From Gammaproteobacteria bacterium (GTDB lineage Bacteria; Pseudomonadota; Gammaproteobacteria; Pseudomonadales; Pseudohongiellaceae), in assembly GCA_028818225.1 (NCBI GenBank), contig JAPPOG010000067.1:1-36370 (forward strand): DNA of 36,370 bases. Direction: 5' to 3'. Below, piece after piece: positions 7,943 through 16,226 of this stretch (position 1 is the stretch's first letter; each line of letters starts with the position of its first letter). Both the position numbers and the translations under genes were made by a program. Below the pieces are notes generated by a model. The model ran no database searches. It was not told the DNA's origin and saw only the letters and a list, made by a program, of their open reading frames with translations.

Positions 7943-8914
7943 TTAACGGGTTACGGTGACATTGATGTTCTGGTAAGTGAACATCGAGCCATCACTGGCA
8001 ACTCCTCTTAATACATATTCACCCGGAGTATCGAATGTAACCGTTGAAATCCAGCGATTATCTTCCGGCGGCTTGGGAATAATAAAAGGAGGCGACCAGG
8101 GAGAATTTGCCCAAACTCGCGTATCGGTATAGGTCTTCATCTGCACCGGTTCAAACTTCGCCCTGTCTGCTGGCCCGCGATAAACGATCCAGGAGAAACG
8201 CTCACCGGGTCCTGACGAGGCAACAATTGATTGGGGCGGTCGGTAAATCTGTGCCGGAGTGCTTGGCGGCGGCCGGTTAACAGGAGCCGGCAAGTTGTCT
8301 GGATCTCTGACAGTCACCGCCAAATCCAGCGGCTGCCCTACTCTCACCGTACGAAAAGCTTCACCTTCCAATGTGAGTTCTGGCGGTATATTGGTGCGCA
8401 GTCTGTCATCCAGACTACCAAATGCACCGCCTACTTCCGTAGAAATTACCTGCGGGTCGATGCGGTAATCAGACTTTAAAGTGGCATAGGCTCGTGCAGT
8501 GAAATAAGAGCGACTCTGCAGAGTCCAAACTAATTCTTTTTCGCCAAAATCTGCAGGCACATCCACGGTAAACAGAAACGGATTCCGACGCGGCTGGAAA
8601 TGCGTTGGTTGTCCACGATCGGCCTGACCGAAATCGTATCCATCCACGCTTATGTCATCTAAAGCCCCTGGCTCATCAACTATGGTAAAGTAATTTTCCG
8701 GGCCAACTTCGATATCGAAAGTTTCTTCCCAATTTGAATTCATGTAACCAAAGAATAATTTGAAACTACCATCTTCGTTTGGCCACCATCCTTCATAAGC
8801 GGGCGAAAGTATTTCTCCCGAGAGTGTCATGCGCCGTTCCTGGGCGGCCGCAAAGTTCGCAACCGCACAAAACAGGAACAATACTGAGATCAGGCGCGTA
8901 CTGCGATACATCAT
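7943..8914 (-). CDS. Secreted protein of unknown function, partner of the heme/copper protein
   Basis: The 323-residue product has a signal peptide (hydrophobic LISVLFLFCAVANFAAA). The mature part is rich in beta strands, with a proline-rich linker (VNRPPPSTPAQIYRPP) and a C-terminal Ig-like or PKD-like segment ending TFDTPGEYVLRGVASDG and YQNINVTVTR. No catalytic motif and no Cys pair were seen. I chose ATG 8914, because GAGGA lies about 7 nt before it and it starts one base after the stop of the upstream gene; an in-frame start at 8947 would lie inside that gene. The tight coupling implies that it acts with the heme/copper protein encoded just upstream, perhaps as a binding or scaffold subunit. 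This role is inference. Confidence 0.82.
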   Translation of the reverse strand: MMYRSTRLISVLFLFCAVANFAAAQERRMTLSGEILSPAYEGWWPNEDGSFKLFFGYMNSNWEETFDIEVGPENYFTIVDEPGALDDISVDGYDFGQADRGQPTHFQPRRNPFLFTVDVPADFGEKELVWTLQSRSYFTARAYATLKSDYRIDPQVISTEVGGAFGSLDDRLRTNIPPELTLEGEAFRTVRVGQPLDLAVTVRDPDNLPAPVNRPPPSTPAQIYRPPQSIVASSGPGERFSWIVYRGPADRAKFEPVQMKTYTDTRVWANSPWSPPFIIPKPPEDNRWISTVTFDTPGEYVLRGVASDGSMFTYQNINVTVTR

Positions 8915-8915
8915 G

Positions 8916-10388
8916 TTAGTCCTCGCTGCCACCTGCTGTGTTTTCATATTCTGGTACAGGTGCCCAGCAGAGTGGACAACCTACATCGTACTCATTGCGA
9001 TCAGCCAGAGTCGCACGACGGGCTGCCATTTCTTCCTGGAATTGTTCTTCGGTCATGGTTACCGAGTAACCCAGGTCGATGAACATATTGGATACGGAGC
9101 GACGCCCACCGCCAGCCCAGTTACGTGGGTCGGCAAGGTTTGGATTCGCAGAGGAGGTATCCATGTAAGCAATGGTTTGAAGAATGGTGCCCTTTGGAAG
9201 TAGCGGTGCCTTATCTTCCTTGTAAATGTATTGCTTCACCCAGTTATGGTCGTAGCCCACACAGTTAAGTGTGAAAACATTGTGTCCCCAAATCGCTTCG
9301 AGGCACATACGCACACCCGGAGCATGGAGATGCGGCTCAAATGCCATAATCTTGGTGTGCTCTTGCAGTATTACTGAATTACGTAATTCCTGGTTGGGTC
9401 TGCCGGGAAGCACATCCAGGTCGATACCGTTGCCGGTGCGTGGTCCACGAGTCGTGTACTTGGGCTCGTATCCACGAGGGAAAAATTTGATACCAAACTC
9501 CAGATGTCCAGTGGTTTCACGACCATTGGAATGAAGATGGGCTGCGTTCAGGTGCAGTGCGGAATTTGCCTGCAACAAGCGACCTGCACTGTCAGGGAAT
9601 AGGTCTGCATTTCGCCCTACTTCATGAATCGGCCAGCCCACTCTGGATTCCGGCAGAATGTAGCTGCCGTCCTCACTCAGGATTCCACTACTGTAAGTCA
9701 TGTGGTGCCAGATATAGCGACCGCCAACGGTGCTGGTGCCAGCATCCGCTGGAATGTCATTGAATTCTTTTACTTCGATAGATTGCACGTAGCGATCTTC
9801 GGTTAATCCGGTTGGCACCAGTCCAATATCACCCCACCAGTCAGGGCCGATGGCCGGGCGCGTCATTTCTGGTCCAACCAACACCAGGTCTGGCTCTCCC
9901 AGAGTCCACTCATCGCTCTCGGAGAAGACTAATGGTGGTGGCTCATTGGCCGGATTACCACGCGGCGCGCCGTTTCGTACCCAAGCCTGAATCATGGCCA
10001 GGTCTAAATCTGACAGGGAATAATCAGACTCGAAGCCCTCGGTGATACCGATGTCCTTTTCGATGTACCAGGGAGGCATCGCACCCATTCGGTCACGAAT
10101 CGCCGTGCGGTACATGATGACTGGCGCCCAAGGCCGCACTTCTTCATAGGACATAAAGGTCATGGGGCCACCGCCGCCAGGCCGGTGGCATTGCAGGCAG
10201 CTTTCCTGCAGGATCGGTGCGATGTGATCAGCGTAGGTAATATCCTCAGGCTGCATGTCCCAATCGGCAATATCGTAATAATGGGGTTGGTGCGCAGCGA
10301 CGCTGGCATCGTGGGGCTGAGCCATAGCGGAGCCAGACAGGAACAACGCTGGGATAGTCAGTAAAGCGAGAAATTTTCTGAAGGTCAT
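8916..10388 (-). CDS. Periplasmic protein with a c-heme motif and PHM-like copper motifs
   Basis: The 490-residue product starts with a signal peptide (cleavage near AMAQ, residue 24). A mono-heme region follows with SCLQCH (Cys64, Cys67, His68) and a likely axial Met in GAMPPW (Met104). The larger part resembles copper type II ascorbate-dependent monooxygenases (PHM/DBH fold): IWHHM (His228, His229), AAHLHSNG (His284, His286), EPHLHAPG (His353, His355) and a late Met in SNMFIDLG. These resemble the paired-copper ligands HHM and HxH...M of PHM. The C-terminus carries an extra CPLC pair (471-474). ATG 10388 has AGGAAA upstream. The substrate is unknown. It may receive or give electrons through its own heme to the PQQ/cytochrome system encoded upstream. 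It could instead be a non-catalytic family member. Confidence 0.82.
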   Translation of the reverse strand: MTFRKFLALLTIPALFLSGSAMAQPHDASVAAHQPHYYDIADWDMQPEDITYADHIAPILQESCLQCHRPGGGGPMTFMSYEEVRPWAPVIMYRTAIRDRMGAMPPWYIEKDIGITEGFESDYSLSDLDLAMIQAWVRNGAPRGNPANEPPPLVFSESDEWTLGEPDLVLVGPEMTRPAIGPDWWGDIGLVPTGLTEDRYVQSIEVKEFNDIPADAGTSTVGGRYIWHHMTYSSGILSEDGSYILPESRVGWPIHEVGRNADLFPDSAGRLLQANSALHLNAAHLHSNGRETTGHLEFGIKFFPRGYEPKYTTRGPRTGNGIDLDVLPGRPNQELRNSVILQEHTKIMAFEPHLHAPGVRMCLEAIWGHNVFTLNCVGYDHNWVKQYIYKEDKAPLLPKGTILQTIAYMDTSSANPNLADPRNWAGGGRRSVSNMFIDLGYSVTMTEEQFQEEMAARRATLADRNEYDVGCPLCWAPVPEYENTAGGSED

Positions 10389-10626
10389 TGCAGGTTTCCT
10401 CGTAGTGGTTTTCTCGTTATGTCGCAAACAGAAATTGACGAAAACTTCTAGTGATACAGAACCTCAACAGTTTAATTGAAATCAAGGGTTTAGGTCGCCC
10501 ATGGGTAACAATTAGTTGCATTCTAAGAAGACTTTTTTGCTGGCTTACGAGGATAGTTTTCTGCGGCTTTTTTGTCTACCCTAACTGGCCTTAAATCAAC
10601 GGAATGAGCTCCACGAGAGCCCCGAA

Positions 10627-12249
10627 TTACGGAGCTCTCAGAGCAAAGGCCGTGAGCGTGGTTCCGGATGGAATCATGACGTATTGCTGACCATCCAGTA
10701 TATAGGTGATGGCAGCCGCTCCCCAGATTCGGGAACCAGTCTGGTAATGCCACAGGTTTTCGCCTGTTTCGGCATTAAACGCGATAAAATTACCTTCGTG
10801 GTCTCCGGCAAAAACCAGTCCGGAAGCCGTCGACATGACCCCACCAAAGGTAGGCGATGGATAAGTGAATTCCCATTCGAGGTCACCGGTATGAACATCC
10901 AGCGCCCTCAATGCGCCATAACCCGCCTCAGCGTCGATAAATACCGTTCCACCGAAATTAGATTGCCCGGGAGTGTTGGCTGGCTCTTCCGACACATAGG
11001 TCGCGCAGGTTTCCCTGGCGGTGAGGATGAACAGGTCCAGTCCAGGAAAAAATGTAGGCGGATAGAAGTTTGTCGATCCCCAGGGATCCGGTAAACAGCC
11101 CTGACTGCCGTCGTTCAGAATAATCGGGCGACCATCGGAACCAATTTCCCGCGCCCAGGTCGTCGCGGTAAAGGGCTTGCCTAACAAGAGCTCACCGCTT
11201 GCTCGATCCAACACATAGAAAAAGCCATTACGATTACCGACCATTACAACCCTTCTCGGTTCACCCTGCCATTCGATGTCAGCCAACACGGGCATATGAT
11301 TCGCATCCCAGTCGTTAACATCATGCGGAGTGAATTGATAGTGCCAGCGTAACTGGCCTGTGTCGGCATCAAGGGCAACAATCGAATCTGTATAGAGATT
11401 ATCGCCAGGACGATTCTCATCGTAGTAATCCGGATTCGGATTACCCACACCCCAATAAATGAGATTAAGCTCCGGATCGAAGGAACCGTTCATCCATGTA
11501 CCACCGCCACCTTCGGCTAATATCTTGGGATCGTCTGGCCAGGATTCACTGCCCGGTTCACCTGGACCGGGAATGGTATTAAAGCGCCAGATTCTTTCAC
11601 CGGAAGCTGGATCAAAGGCATCGATAAAACCGCGAGTCTGATACTCACCACCTGAAATGCCCACAATCACTTTATTACCGACTATCAGGGGCGCCAGGGT
11701 GGCAGCATAACCAATACGGTAATCTGCCAGTTCTCGCTCCCACAGAATTTCACCGGTGCGCCGATCAAATGACATCAAATGGGCATCCAGCGTAACCATG
11801 AACAATTGATTACCCAGCATGCCAAAGCCCCGATTCACCGGCGCCGAAGCGCCGTAGGTCAAATCATCTGGCAGATTGCGCCGGTATTGCCAGAAGGCGC
11901 GACCGGTGCGGGCATCGAGAGCCCAGGCATAGTTATTGGAACCAGTAACATAGAGCACACCGTCATCAAGCAATGGTGTGGTTTCCCAACCGCGACCGCG
12001 GGTAGTTGTTCCTGACTGGAAGGTCCAGATCGGTCGCAGGTCCGCAACATTGTCTGGCGTAATTTGCGTTAAAGGACTGTGGCGGGTACCACTGTAGTCA
12101 CCGGAATAAGTTAGCCAACGCGATGGATCATTAAATCCATTCAGAATGTCATCGTAAGTTGGGCCGTTACCACTTTGCGCCATCGCAATAGAAGCAGTAA
12201 GCGCCAGCAATCCAGCCGGTAGTAATTTTGTTAAATTAAGATACTTCAT
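10627..12249 (-). CDS. PQQ-dependent (alcohol-type) dehydrogenase, periplasmic
   Basis: The 540-residue product has a signal peptide (cleavage near AMAQ, residue 25) and an eight-bladed quinoprotein propeller with tryptophan-docking motifs (ALDARTGRAFWQ, FDPASGERIWRF, ALDADTGQLRWHYQ, AFNAETGENLWHYQ). RGWETTP supplies the usual Glu near PQQ and DVNDWDANHMPV holds the expected catalytic Asp. The GGGTW and YWGVGNPNPDYY segments are classic for the methanol/ethanol dehydrogenase family. It would oxidise an alcohol or aldehyde in the periplasm and pass electrons to the diheme cytochrome encoded 25 bp upstream. The adjacent Cys-Cys pair typical of methanol/ethanol dehydrogenases is absent (YGASAPVNRG at that position). 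ATG 12249 follows a GGGAG site; longer in-frame starts would overlap the cytochrome gene. Confidence 0.93.
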   Translation of the reverse strand: MKYLNLTKLLPAGLLALTASIAMAQSGNGPTYDDILNGFNDPSRWLTYSGDYSGTRHSPLTQITPDNVADLRPIWTFQSGTTTRGRGWETTPLLDDGVLYVTGSNNYAWALDARTGRAFWQYRRNLPDDLTYGASAPVNRGFGMLGNQLFMVTLDAHLMSFDRRTGEILWERELADYRIGYAATLAPLIVGNKVIVGISGGEYQTRGFIDAFDPASGERIWRFNTIPGPGEPGSESWPDDPKILAEGGGGTWMNGSFDPELNLIYWGVGNPNPDYYDENRPGDNLYTDSIVALDADTGQLRWHYQFTPHDVNDWDANHMPVLADIEWQGEPRRVVMVGNRNGFFYVLDRASGELLLGKPFTATTWAREIGSDGRPIILNDGSQGCLPDPWGSTNFYPPTFFPGLDLFILTARETCATYVSEEPANTPGQSNFGGTVFIDAEAGYGALRALDVHTGDLEWEFTYPSPTFGGVMSTASGLVFAGDHEGNFIAFNAETGENLWHYQTGSRIWGAAAITYILDGQQYVMIPSGTTLTAFALRAP

Positions 12250-12274
12250 GAAAAACACTCCCGCTGCGCTTCTA

Positions 12275-13063
12275 TTAATTGGATTGCAGGAAACTAAGTA
12301 GATCATTTATGTCACGATCACTAAACACCGATACTGGAAAAGTTGGCATTAAAGAAACTTCCTCATAAATTACTTCCCTTAGTGACGACTTTCTGAAGCC
12401 ACGCAGAATTTGATTGCTATCCATTATCTGTATTGAAAAAGCGTCCTCGCTTTTTATTGTTCCCTGTATGGCTTCATTATTCAGTAGAACCAGGGTTACC
12501 GGCTTATAGCGGCGACCGATTGAAGCACTGGGATTCCTGATTGAACTGACCAGCGCATCCTGGGTGCGTCGATTAGTGATGGCTGACAAATCCGGACCCA
12601 GACTACCACCCCTGCCATTAACTCGATGACATTGAGAACAATTGTCGTTAAATAACGAAAGTCCTCTGGCAGTATCGCCTTCGATTCGAGTAGTGGTTCC
12701 TGCTACCGCCGCACTGCGTAAATAGGAAACAAGTGTCCACGCCTCCGTGTCGGTAAAAGTATGGGGTGGCATTATACTGCCGGGAATTCCCTCCCGAATG
12801 ACCTGAAACACCGAGGCATCAGTGACCCCTTCACGGAGATACATCAGGGTCAAATCTGGCGCATCGATGGATTCGATACCCTTGGCATCGGCGCCATGGC
12901 AAGTGGCGCATTGGGCGCGGAACAGCGATCCACCTACTCTTGCTGCCCGGGGATCTGCCGCCAGTGGATTTACTTCCTGCGCGTAAGAAGGCTGTATAAG
13001 AAACACAGCACCGCAAACCAGGAAAACAGTGCGTAGTTTTTTTATTATTACTTTAAAGGCCAT
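12275..13063 (-). CDS. Periplasmic diheme c-type cytochrome, electron acceptor of the PQQ enzyme
   Basis: The 262-residue product has a signal peptide (cleavage near SYAQ, residue 29) and two heme motifs, QCATCH (Cys52-His56) and NCSQCH (Cys142-His146), with a candidate axial Met in GSIMPP. The C-terminal part (RYKPVTLVLLNNEAIQG, EDAFSIQIMD, then EVSLMPTFP) matches cytochromes often encoded next to PQQ dehydrogenases. It is therefore the likely electron acceptor of the quinoprotein encoded next. ATG 13063 has no strong Shine-Dalgarno site; I chose it because it puts the signal peptide at the N-terminus. The gene is the first of the minus-strand block and diverges from the cupin gene across about 170 bp that should hold both promoters. 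Confidence 0.9.
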   Translation of the reverse strand: MAFKVIIKKLRTVFLVCGAVFLIQPSYAQEVNPLAADPRAARVGGSLFRAQCATCHGADAKGIESIDAPDLTLMYLREGVTDASVFQVIREGIPGSIMPPHTFTDTEAWTLVSYLRSAAVAGTTTRIEGDTARGLSLFNDNCSQCHRVNGRGGSLGPDLSAITNRRTQDALVSSIRNPSASIGRRYKPVTLVLLNNEAIQGTIKSEDAFSIQIMDSNQILRGFRKSSLREVIYEEVSLMPTFPVSVFSDRDINDLLSFLQSN

Positions 13064-13169
13064 AGCTATAATTATTCTGGCTGGATCAGGTCGGGGCAGG
13101 ATAACAAAGAATCTCACTGGGCACAGCACAAAGTCTGTCCTGTCTTGATAGCCCCTCCCGGACGGGATA

Positions 13170-13200
13170 TTGCTTTGAGTTTAATTAACGATATACTCAA
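13170..13200 (+). promoter_or_regulatory. Probable cupin promoter with an overlapping inverted repeat
   Basis: TTGCTT (13170-13175) and TATACT (13192-13197) lie 16 bp apart, a plausible sigma70-type pair 36 bp upstream of the cupin ATG. A perfect 6-bp inverted repeat, TTGAGT (13175-13180) and ACTCAA (13195-13200), overlaps the -10 element and is centred on an AT-rich TTAATTAA core. A repressor bound there would block the promoter, and the site also lies upstream of the divergent cytochrome operon. This is inference from pattern alone. Confidence 0.4.
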
Positions 13201-13232
13201 CGGCAATAACTCAAAAATAATCGGAGAATGTG

Positions 13233-13697
13233 ATGAGTCAAGGTCCGAAGAAAACCGTAGAGATGATTACATCTGTTTGTGCGGCTCTGGCATTAGGCGT
13301 GGTTGTACTGCTTACCCAAACTGATGTTATTTCTGCCCAATCCAGTAACTTTCAAGGCGGCTCCCCTGAAGTAAGCCAGACACCGGATATGGCGAATATC
13401 CGCATTCTGTTCCCTGCCGGGGTACGTTCATCCTGGCACACTCATACCTGGGGTCAGCTATTAATGATCGAAGAAGGTATCGGCCTGCACCAGATCCGCG
13501 GTCGAGCCATCGAAGAATTTCATGTGGGTGAACCCTACTGGACACCTGCAGGAATTGAGCACTGGCATGGCGCCCATCCCGATGTCGATGCCCTGCAATT
13601 GACCATCTACGAAGGGTCTGTTGAGTGGCTGGATCCAGTGACTGATGAGCAATACAACGGCGTTCGAATTCGCCCGCAGTTTCGCTCAGTAGATTAA
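13233..13697 (+). CDS. Exported single-domain cupin
   Basis: The 154-residue product has an N-terminal hydrophobic segment (about residues 12-34, ending VISAQ), a signal peptide or anchor. It is followed by one cupin barrel with the metal-binding motif SSWHTHTWGQ (His69, His71, Gln75) and the second motif AGIEHWHGAHP (His110, His112, His115). Such small cupins include hydroxynitrile-lyase-like and quercetinase-like enzymes as well as binding proteins, so the activity is open. A GGAG site 6 nt before ATG 13233 supports this start over the adjacent GTG. It is transcribed divergently from the PQQ/cytochrome block and may be tied to the same substrate. Confidence 0.87.
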   Translation: MSQGPKKTVEMITSVCAALALGVVVLLTQTDVISAQSSNFQGGSPEVSQTPDMANIRILFPAGVRSSWHTHTWGQLLMIEEGIGLHQIRGRAIEEFHVGEPYWTPAGIEHWHGAHPDVDALQLTIYEGSVEWLDPVTDEQYNGVRIRPQFRSVD

Positions 13698-13717
13698 AGC
13701 AAGCTAATCAGAAATCA

Positions 13718-13748
13718 GCCGTGCCAGGCTTACCTGGTGCGGCTTTTT
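13718..13748 (+). terminator. Rho-independent terminator after the cupin gene
   Basis: An 11-bp stem, GCCGTGCCAGG with CCTGGTGCGGC (two G-T pairs), around a CTTA loop is followed by five T residues. It begins 20 nt past the cupin stop, so the cupin is probably a single-gene transcript. Confidence 0.9.
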
Positions 13749-13866
13749 AATGCCAGCGATTTCTGTTTGCTTAATTCAACTGCTGGTTTACTCATCCAGA
13801 CGATCATATTTATACTCCGCTCTCTGCAATTTGCATTTACAACTGATGGGGGAATCAGAAATAGCC

Positions 13867-15075
13867 ATGCACGAATCACAGATAAAAACTATTAGCCTAA
13901 CTTGCGCTTTAGCCTTGCTCGTTGCCTGCGGATCAGACGAACCACCAGCACCAGAGCTAAGCTTTGAAGAATCATTGCAGCAGCAACTCATTCAAGCTCA
14001 GCCCGGTGATATAATCGAAATTCCTGCGGGCAGACATGAATTAACTCGAAGCCTTTCACTTAACGTATCAGGTGTCACAATTAGGGGGGCAGGAATAGAC
14101 GATTCTATTCTATCCTTCAAGAATCAGATTCAGGGCGCCGAAGGTCTTTTGGTTAATGCAGATGACTTTATCATCGCAGATCTGGCTCTTGAAGATACTG
14201 TTGGCGATGCCTTAAAAATAAATGAAAGTAATAATGTTGTTGTGCGCAATGTGCGCACTGAATGGACTGGCGGCGCTCTAACAAGCAATGGCGCCTACGG
14301 CATCTATCCCGTGCAATCATCCAACATCCTGATCGAAGGCGCAGTCGCCATTGGCGCATCCGACGCAGGTATTTATGTAGGCCAGTCTAACCAGATTATC
14401 GTCAGGAATTCCCGCGCCGAATCTAATGTGGCTGGCATCGAAATTGAAAACTCTACTTTCGCCGATGTTTATGACAACGTTGCTGTAAACAACACTGGCG
14501 GGATCCTGGTGTTTGATCTGCCTGGCTTGCCAGTACAGGGAGGGCGCAACACTCGCGTTTTTAACAATGAGATTAGTAATAACAACACTGATAATTTTGC
14601 GCCGGAAGGAAATATTGTCGGAACGGTTCCCGCAGGGACAGGGTTGATGGTACTGGCGAATGACAGCATCGAAGTATTTGGTAACATTTTTACTGACAAC
14701 AACACCGCCAGCATTATGATCCTTAGCTACCATATCACCGGACGCCCGATGGAAGATGAGAACTACGATCCTTTCCCGGAAGAAATCAATATTCATAACA
14801 ATGAATTCGTGGGTGGCGGCACTGTACCGGATTCCGAGCCACTGATTGCGCTGCAGGCTGCAACAGGGCAGCGAATCCCTGACATTGTCTGGGATGGCAC
14901 TATGACTCCTGGACGCCAGGCTAATGAAATCCTCTGCATGCGCCAGAATGGTGAAAGCAGCTTCGTGAATCTCGATGCAGTTAATGGTTTTGCGGCACCA
15001 AGTTTTGACTCCGCAGCGCATGACTGCGAGCTTCCCAGATTAGCGGAGATATCCCTCTCAGCGGGAGCAGAATGA
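13867..15075 (+). CDS. Parallel beta-helix lipoprotein (TIGR03805-like)
   Basis: The 402-residue product has a lipoprotein signal with lipobox LVAC and Cys21 as the lipidation site. The body is a right-handed parallel beta-helix of NosD/pectate-lyase type, seen as stacked repeats such as NNVVVRNVRTEW, SNILIEGAVAIG, NQIIVRNSRAES and DSIEVFGNIFTDN. This family typically sits beside an SO2930-type diheme cytochrome, as here: the TGA overlaps the next ATG by 4 nt. The helix may bind or process a polysaccharide-like ligand, but no catalytic residue was identified. ATG 13867 was chosen because it places the lipobox at residue 21; a start seven codons upstream is possible. It follows the cupin terminator, so it should have its own promoter. 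Confidence 0.88.
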   Translation: MHESQIKTISLTCALALLVACGSDEPPAPELSFEESLQQQLIQAQPGDIIEIPAGRHELTRSLSLNVSGVTIRGAGIDDSILSFKNQIQGAEGLLVNADDFIIADLALEDTVGDALKINESNNVVVRNVRTEWTGGALTSNGAYGIYPVQSSNILIEGAVAIGASDAGIYVGQSNQIIVRNSRAESNVAGIEIENSTFADVYDNVAVNNTGGILVFDLPGLPVQGGRNTRVFNNEISNNNTDNFAPEGNIVGTVPAGTGLMVLANDSIEVFGNIFTDNNTASIMILSYHITGRPMEDENYDPFPEEINIHNNEFVGGGTVPDSEPLIALQAATGQRIPDIVWDGTMTPGRQANEILCMRQNGESSFVNLDAVNGFAAPSFDSAAHDCELPRLAEISLSAGAE

Positions 15076-16163
15076 TTAAATTACTCTCGCGCTGCAGTAT
15101 TATCGCGGCCAGCCTGTCGGTCCTGTTGAGTTGTTCCGAAAACCAACCGGTCTTTCATGCAGCGGACAATCCACAGCGATTGTCCGATTGGAATCTGTTT
15201 GGTTTAAGTGCAGATGAGCTTATCCCAAACAGCGACAGCCTGGTATTTAGGCCGGCAAATCAGCTTTTTACCGATTACGCTCATAAGTTACGCACTCTTT
15301 GGATTCCCATCGGCGCACAGGCGCGATTACTAAATGGTGAGATAGACTATCCCGTTGGTACGATTTTGAGTAAGACCTTTTATTATCCCACTGATACTTC
15401 AGGCAACCTCCTTAGCCAATCGGATGCCGGTGAATCATTCGTCGACTTATCATCAAATAAACTCATCGAGACCCGCCTACTGGTAAGACGCGAAAGCTCA
15501 TGGGAAGCCTTTCCCTATGTCTGGAATGAAGCACAAACCGAAGCGTTTTTGCGGGTCGCAGGCAGCAGCACCGCTATCAACCTGAAAAGTGACACCGGCA
15601 AGCTTGATTTCGTCTATTTCGTTCCCAACGAAAACCAGTGTGCAGGCTGTCATGTTACCGAACATCCTGATGGAGACATGCAACCCCTGGGAGCAATTGC
15701 TTCCCAATTGAGCGCCAGCTTTCTCGAGCACGAATCACAAACTCGCGCCCTGGTTGCCCGCGGCTGGCTCAATCAGGAACCCGCTATGGATGCGCCGGTT
15801 TCCTGGTCAGATGAAGATGCAAGTATCGAGCAGAGAGCACAGGCATACCTCAATATTCACTGCGGTCATTGTCATAACCCCAACGGCGCTGCCGACACTT
15901 CAGCTCTACTGCTGGACGGCTCCAATGAATCAGCCATACACATGGGCGTATGCAAGACCCCGGTAGCGGCTGGTGGAGGTGCCGGCGATATGCTTTACAG
16001 TATTGTTCCGGGCGTTCCCGCGCGTTCGATCCTGCTCTATCGCATGGAGTCATCGGAACCGGATGAGATGATGCCGGAATTAGGCCGATCCCTGATACAT
16101 CAGGAAGGCATCGATCTTATCCAGCAATGGATCGCGGAAATGCCTGGCAGTTGTCCGGAATAG
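15072..16163 (+). CDS. SO2930-family diheme c-type cytochrome lipoprotein
   Basis: The 363-residue product has a lipoprotein signal (lipobox LLSC, Cys21) and two heme motifs, QCAGCH (Cys190-His194) and HCGHCH (Cys264-His268), the second followed by NPNGAADTS. The N-terminal half (LFTDYAHKLRTLWIPIG, YPVGTILSKTFYYP) is typical of this family, which usually pairs with a beta-helix lipoprotein. Here the two genes overlap by 4 nt (ATGA), so they are translationally coupled and probably form an envelope complex. The electron donor is unknown; with the cupin and the PQQ cluster nearby, a second periplasmic oxidation route is possible. Confidence 0.92.
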   Translation: MIKLLSRCSIIAASLSVLLSCSENQPVFHAADNPQRLSDWNLFGLSADELIPNSDSLVFRPANQLFTDYAHKLRTLWIPIGAQARLLNGEIDYPVGTILSKTFYYPTDTSGNLLSQSDAGESFVDLSSNKLIETRLLVRRESSWEAFPYVWNEAQTEAFLRVAGSSTAINLKSDTGKLDFVYFVPNENQCAGCHVTEHPDGDMQPLGAIASQLSASFLEHESQTRALVARGWLNQEPAMDAPVSWSDEDASIEQRAQAYLNIHCGHCHNPNGAADTSALLLDGSNESAIHMGVCKTPVAAGGGAGDMLYSIVPGVPARSILLYRMESSEPDEMMPELGRSLIHQEGIDLIQQWIAEMPGSCPE

Positions 16164-16226
16164 TTTTCCAAAAAGTCTTCAATGCAATGTAGACTAGCGC
16201 CATCTCAAATCAGTGAGGTGAGTTTT

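Noticed and set aside
10523..10753. 76-codon frame overlapping the end of the PQQ dehydrogenase in another frame
   Set aside because: The dehydrogenase has a normal C-terminus, so no frameshift needs to be assumed, and the extra frame lacks a start signal.
14317..15021. 234-codon frame antisense to the beta-helix lipoprotein gene
   Set aside because: It lies wholly inside a strongly supported gene, and its His- and Ile-rich composition fits a shadow of the repeated sense sequence.
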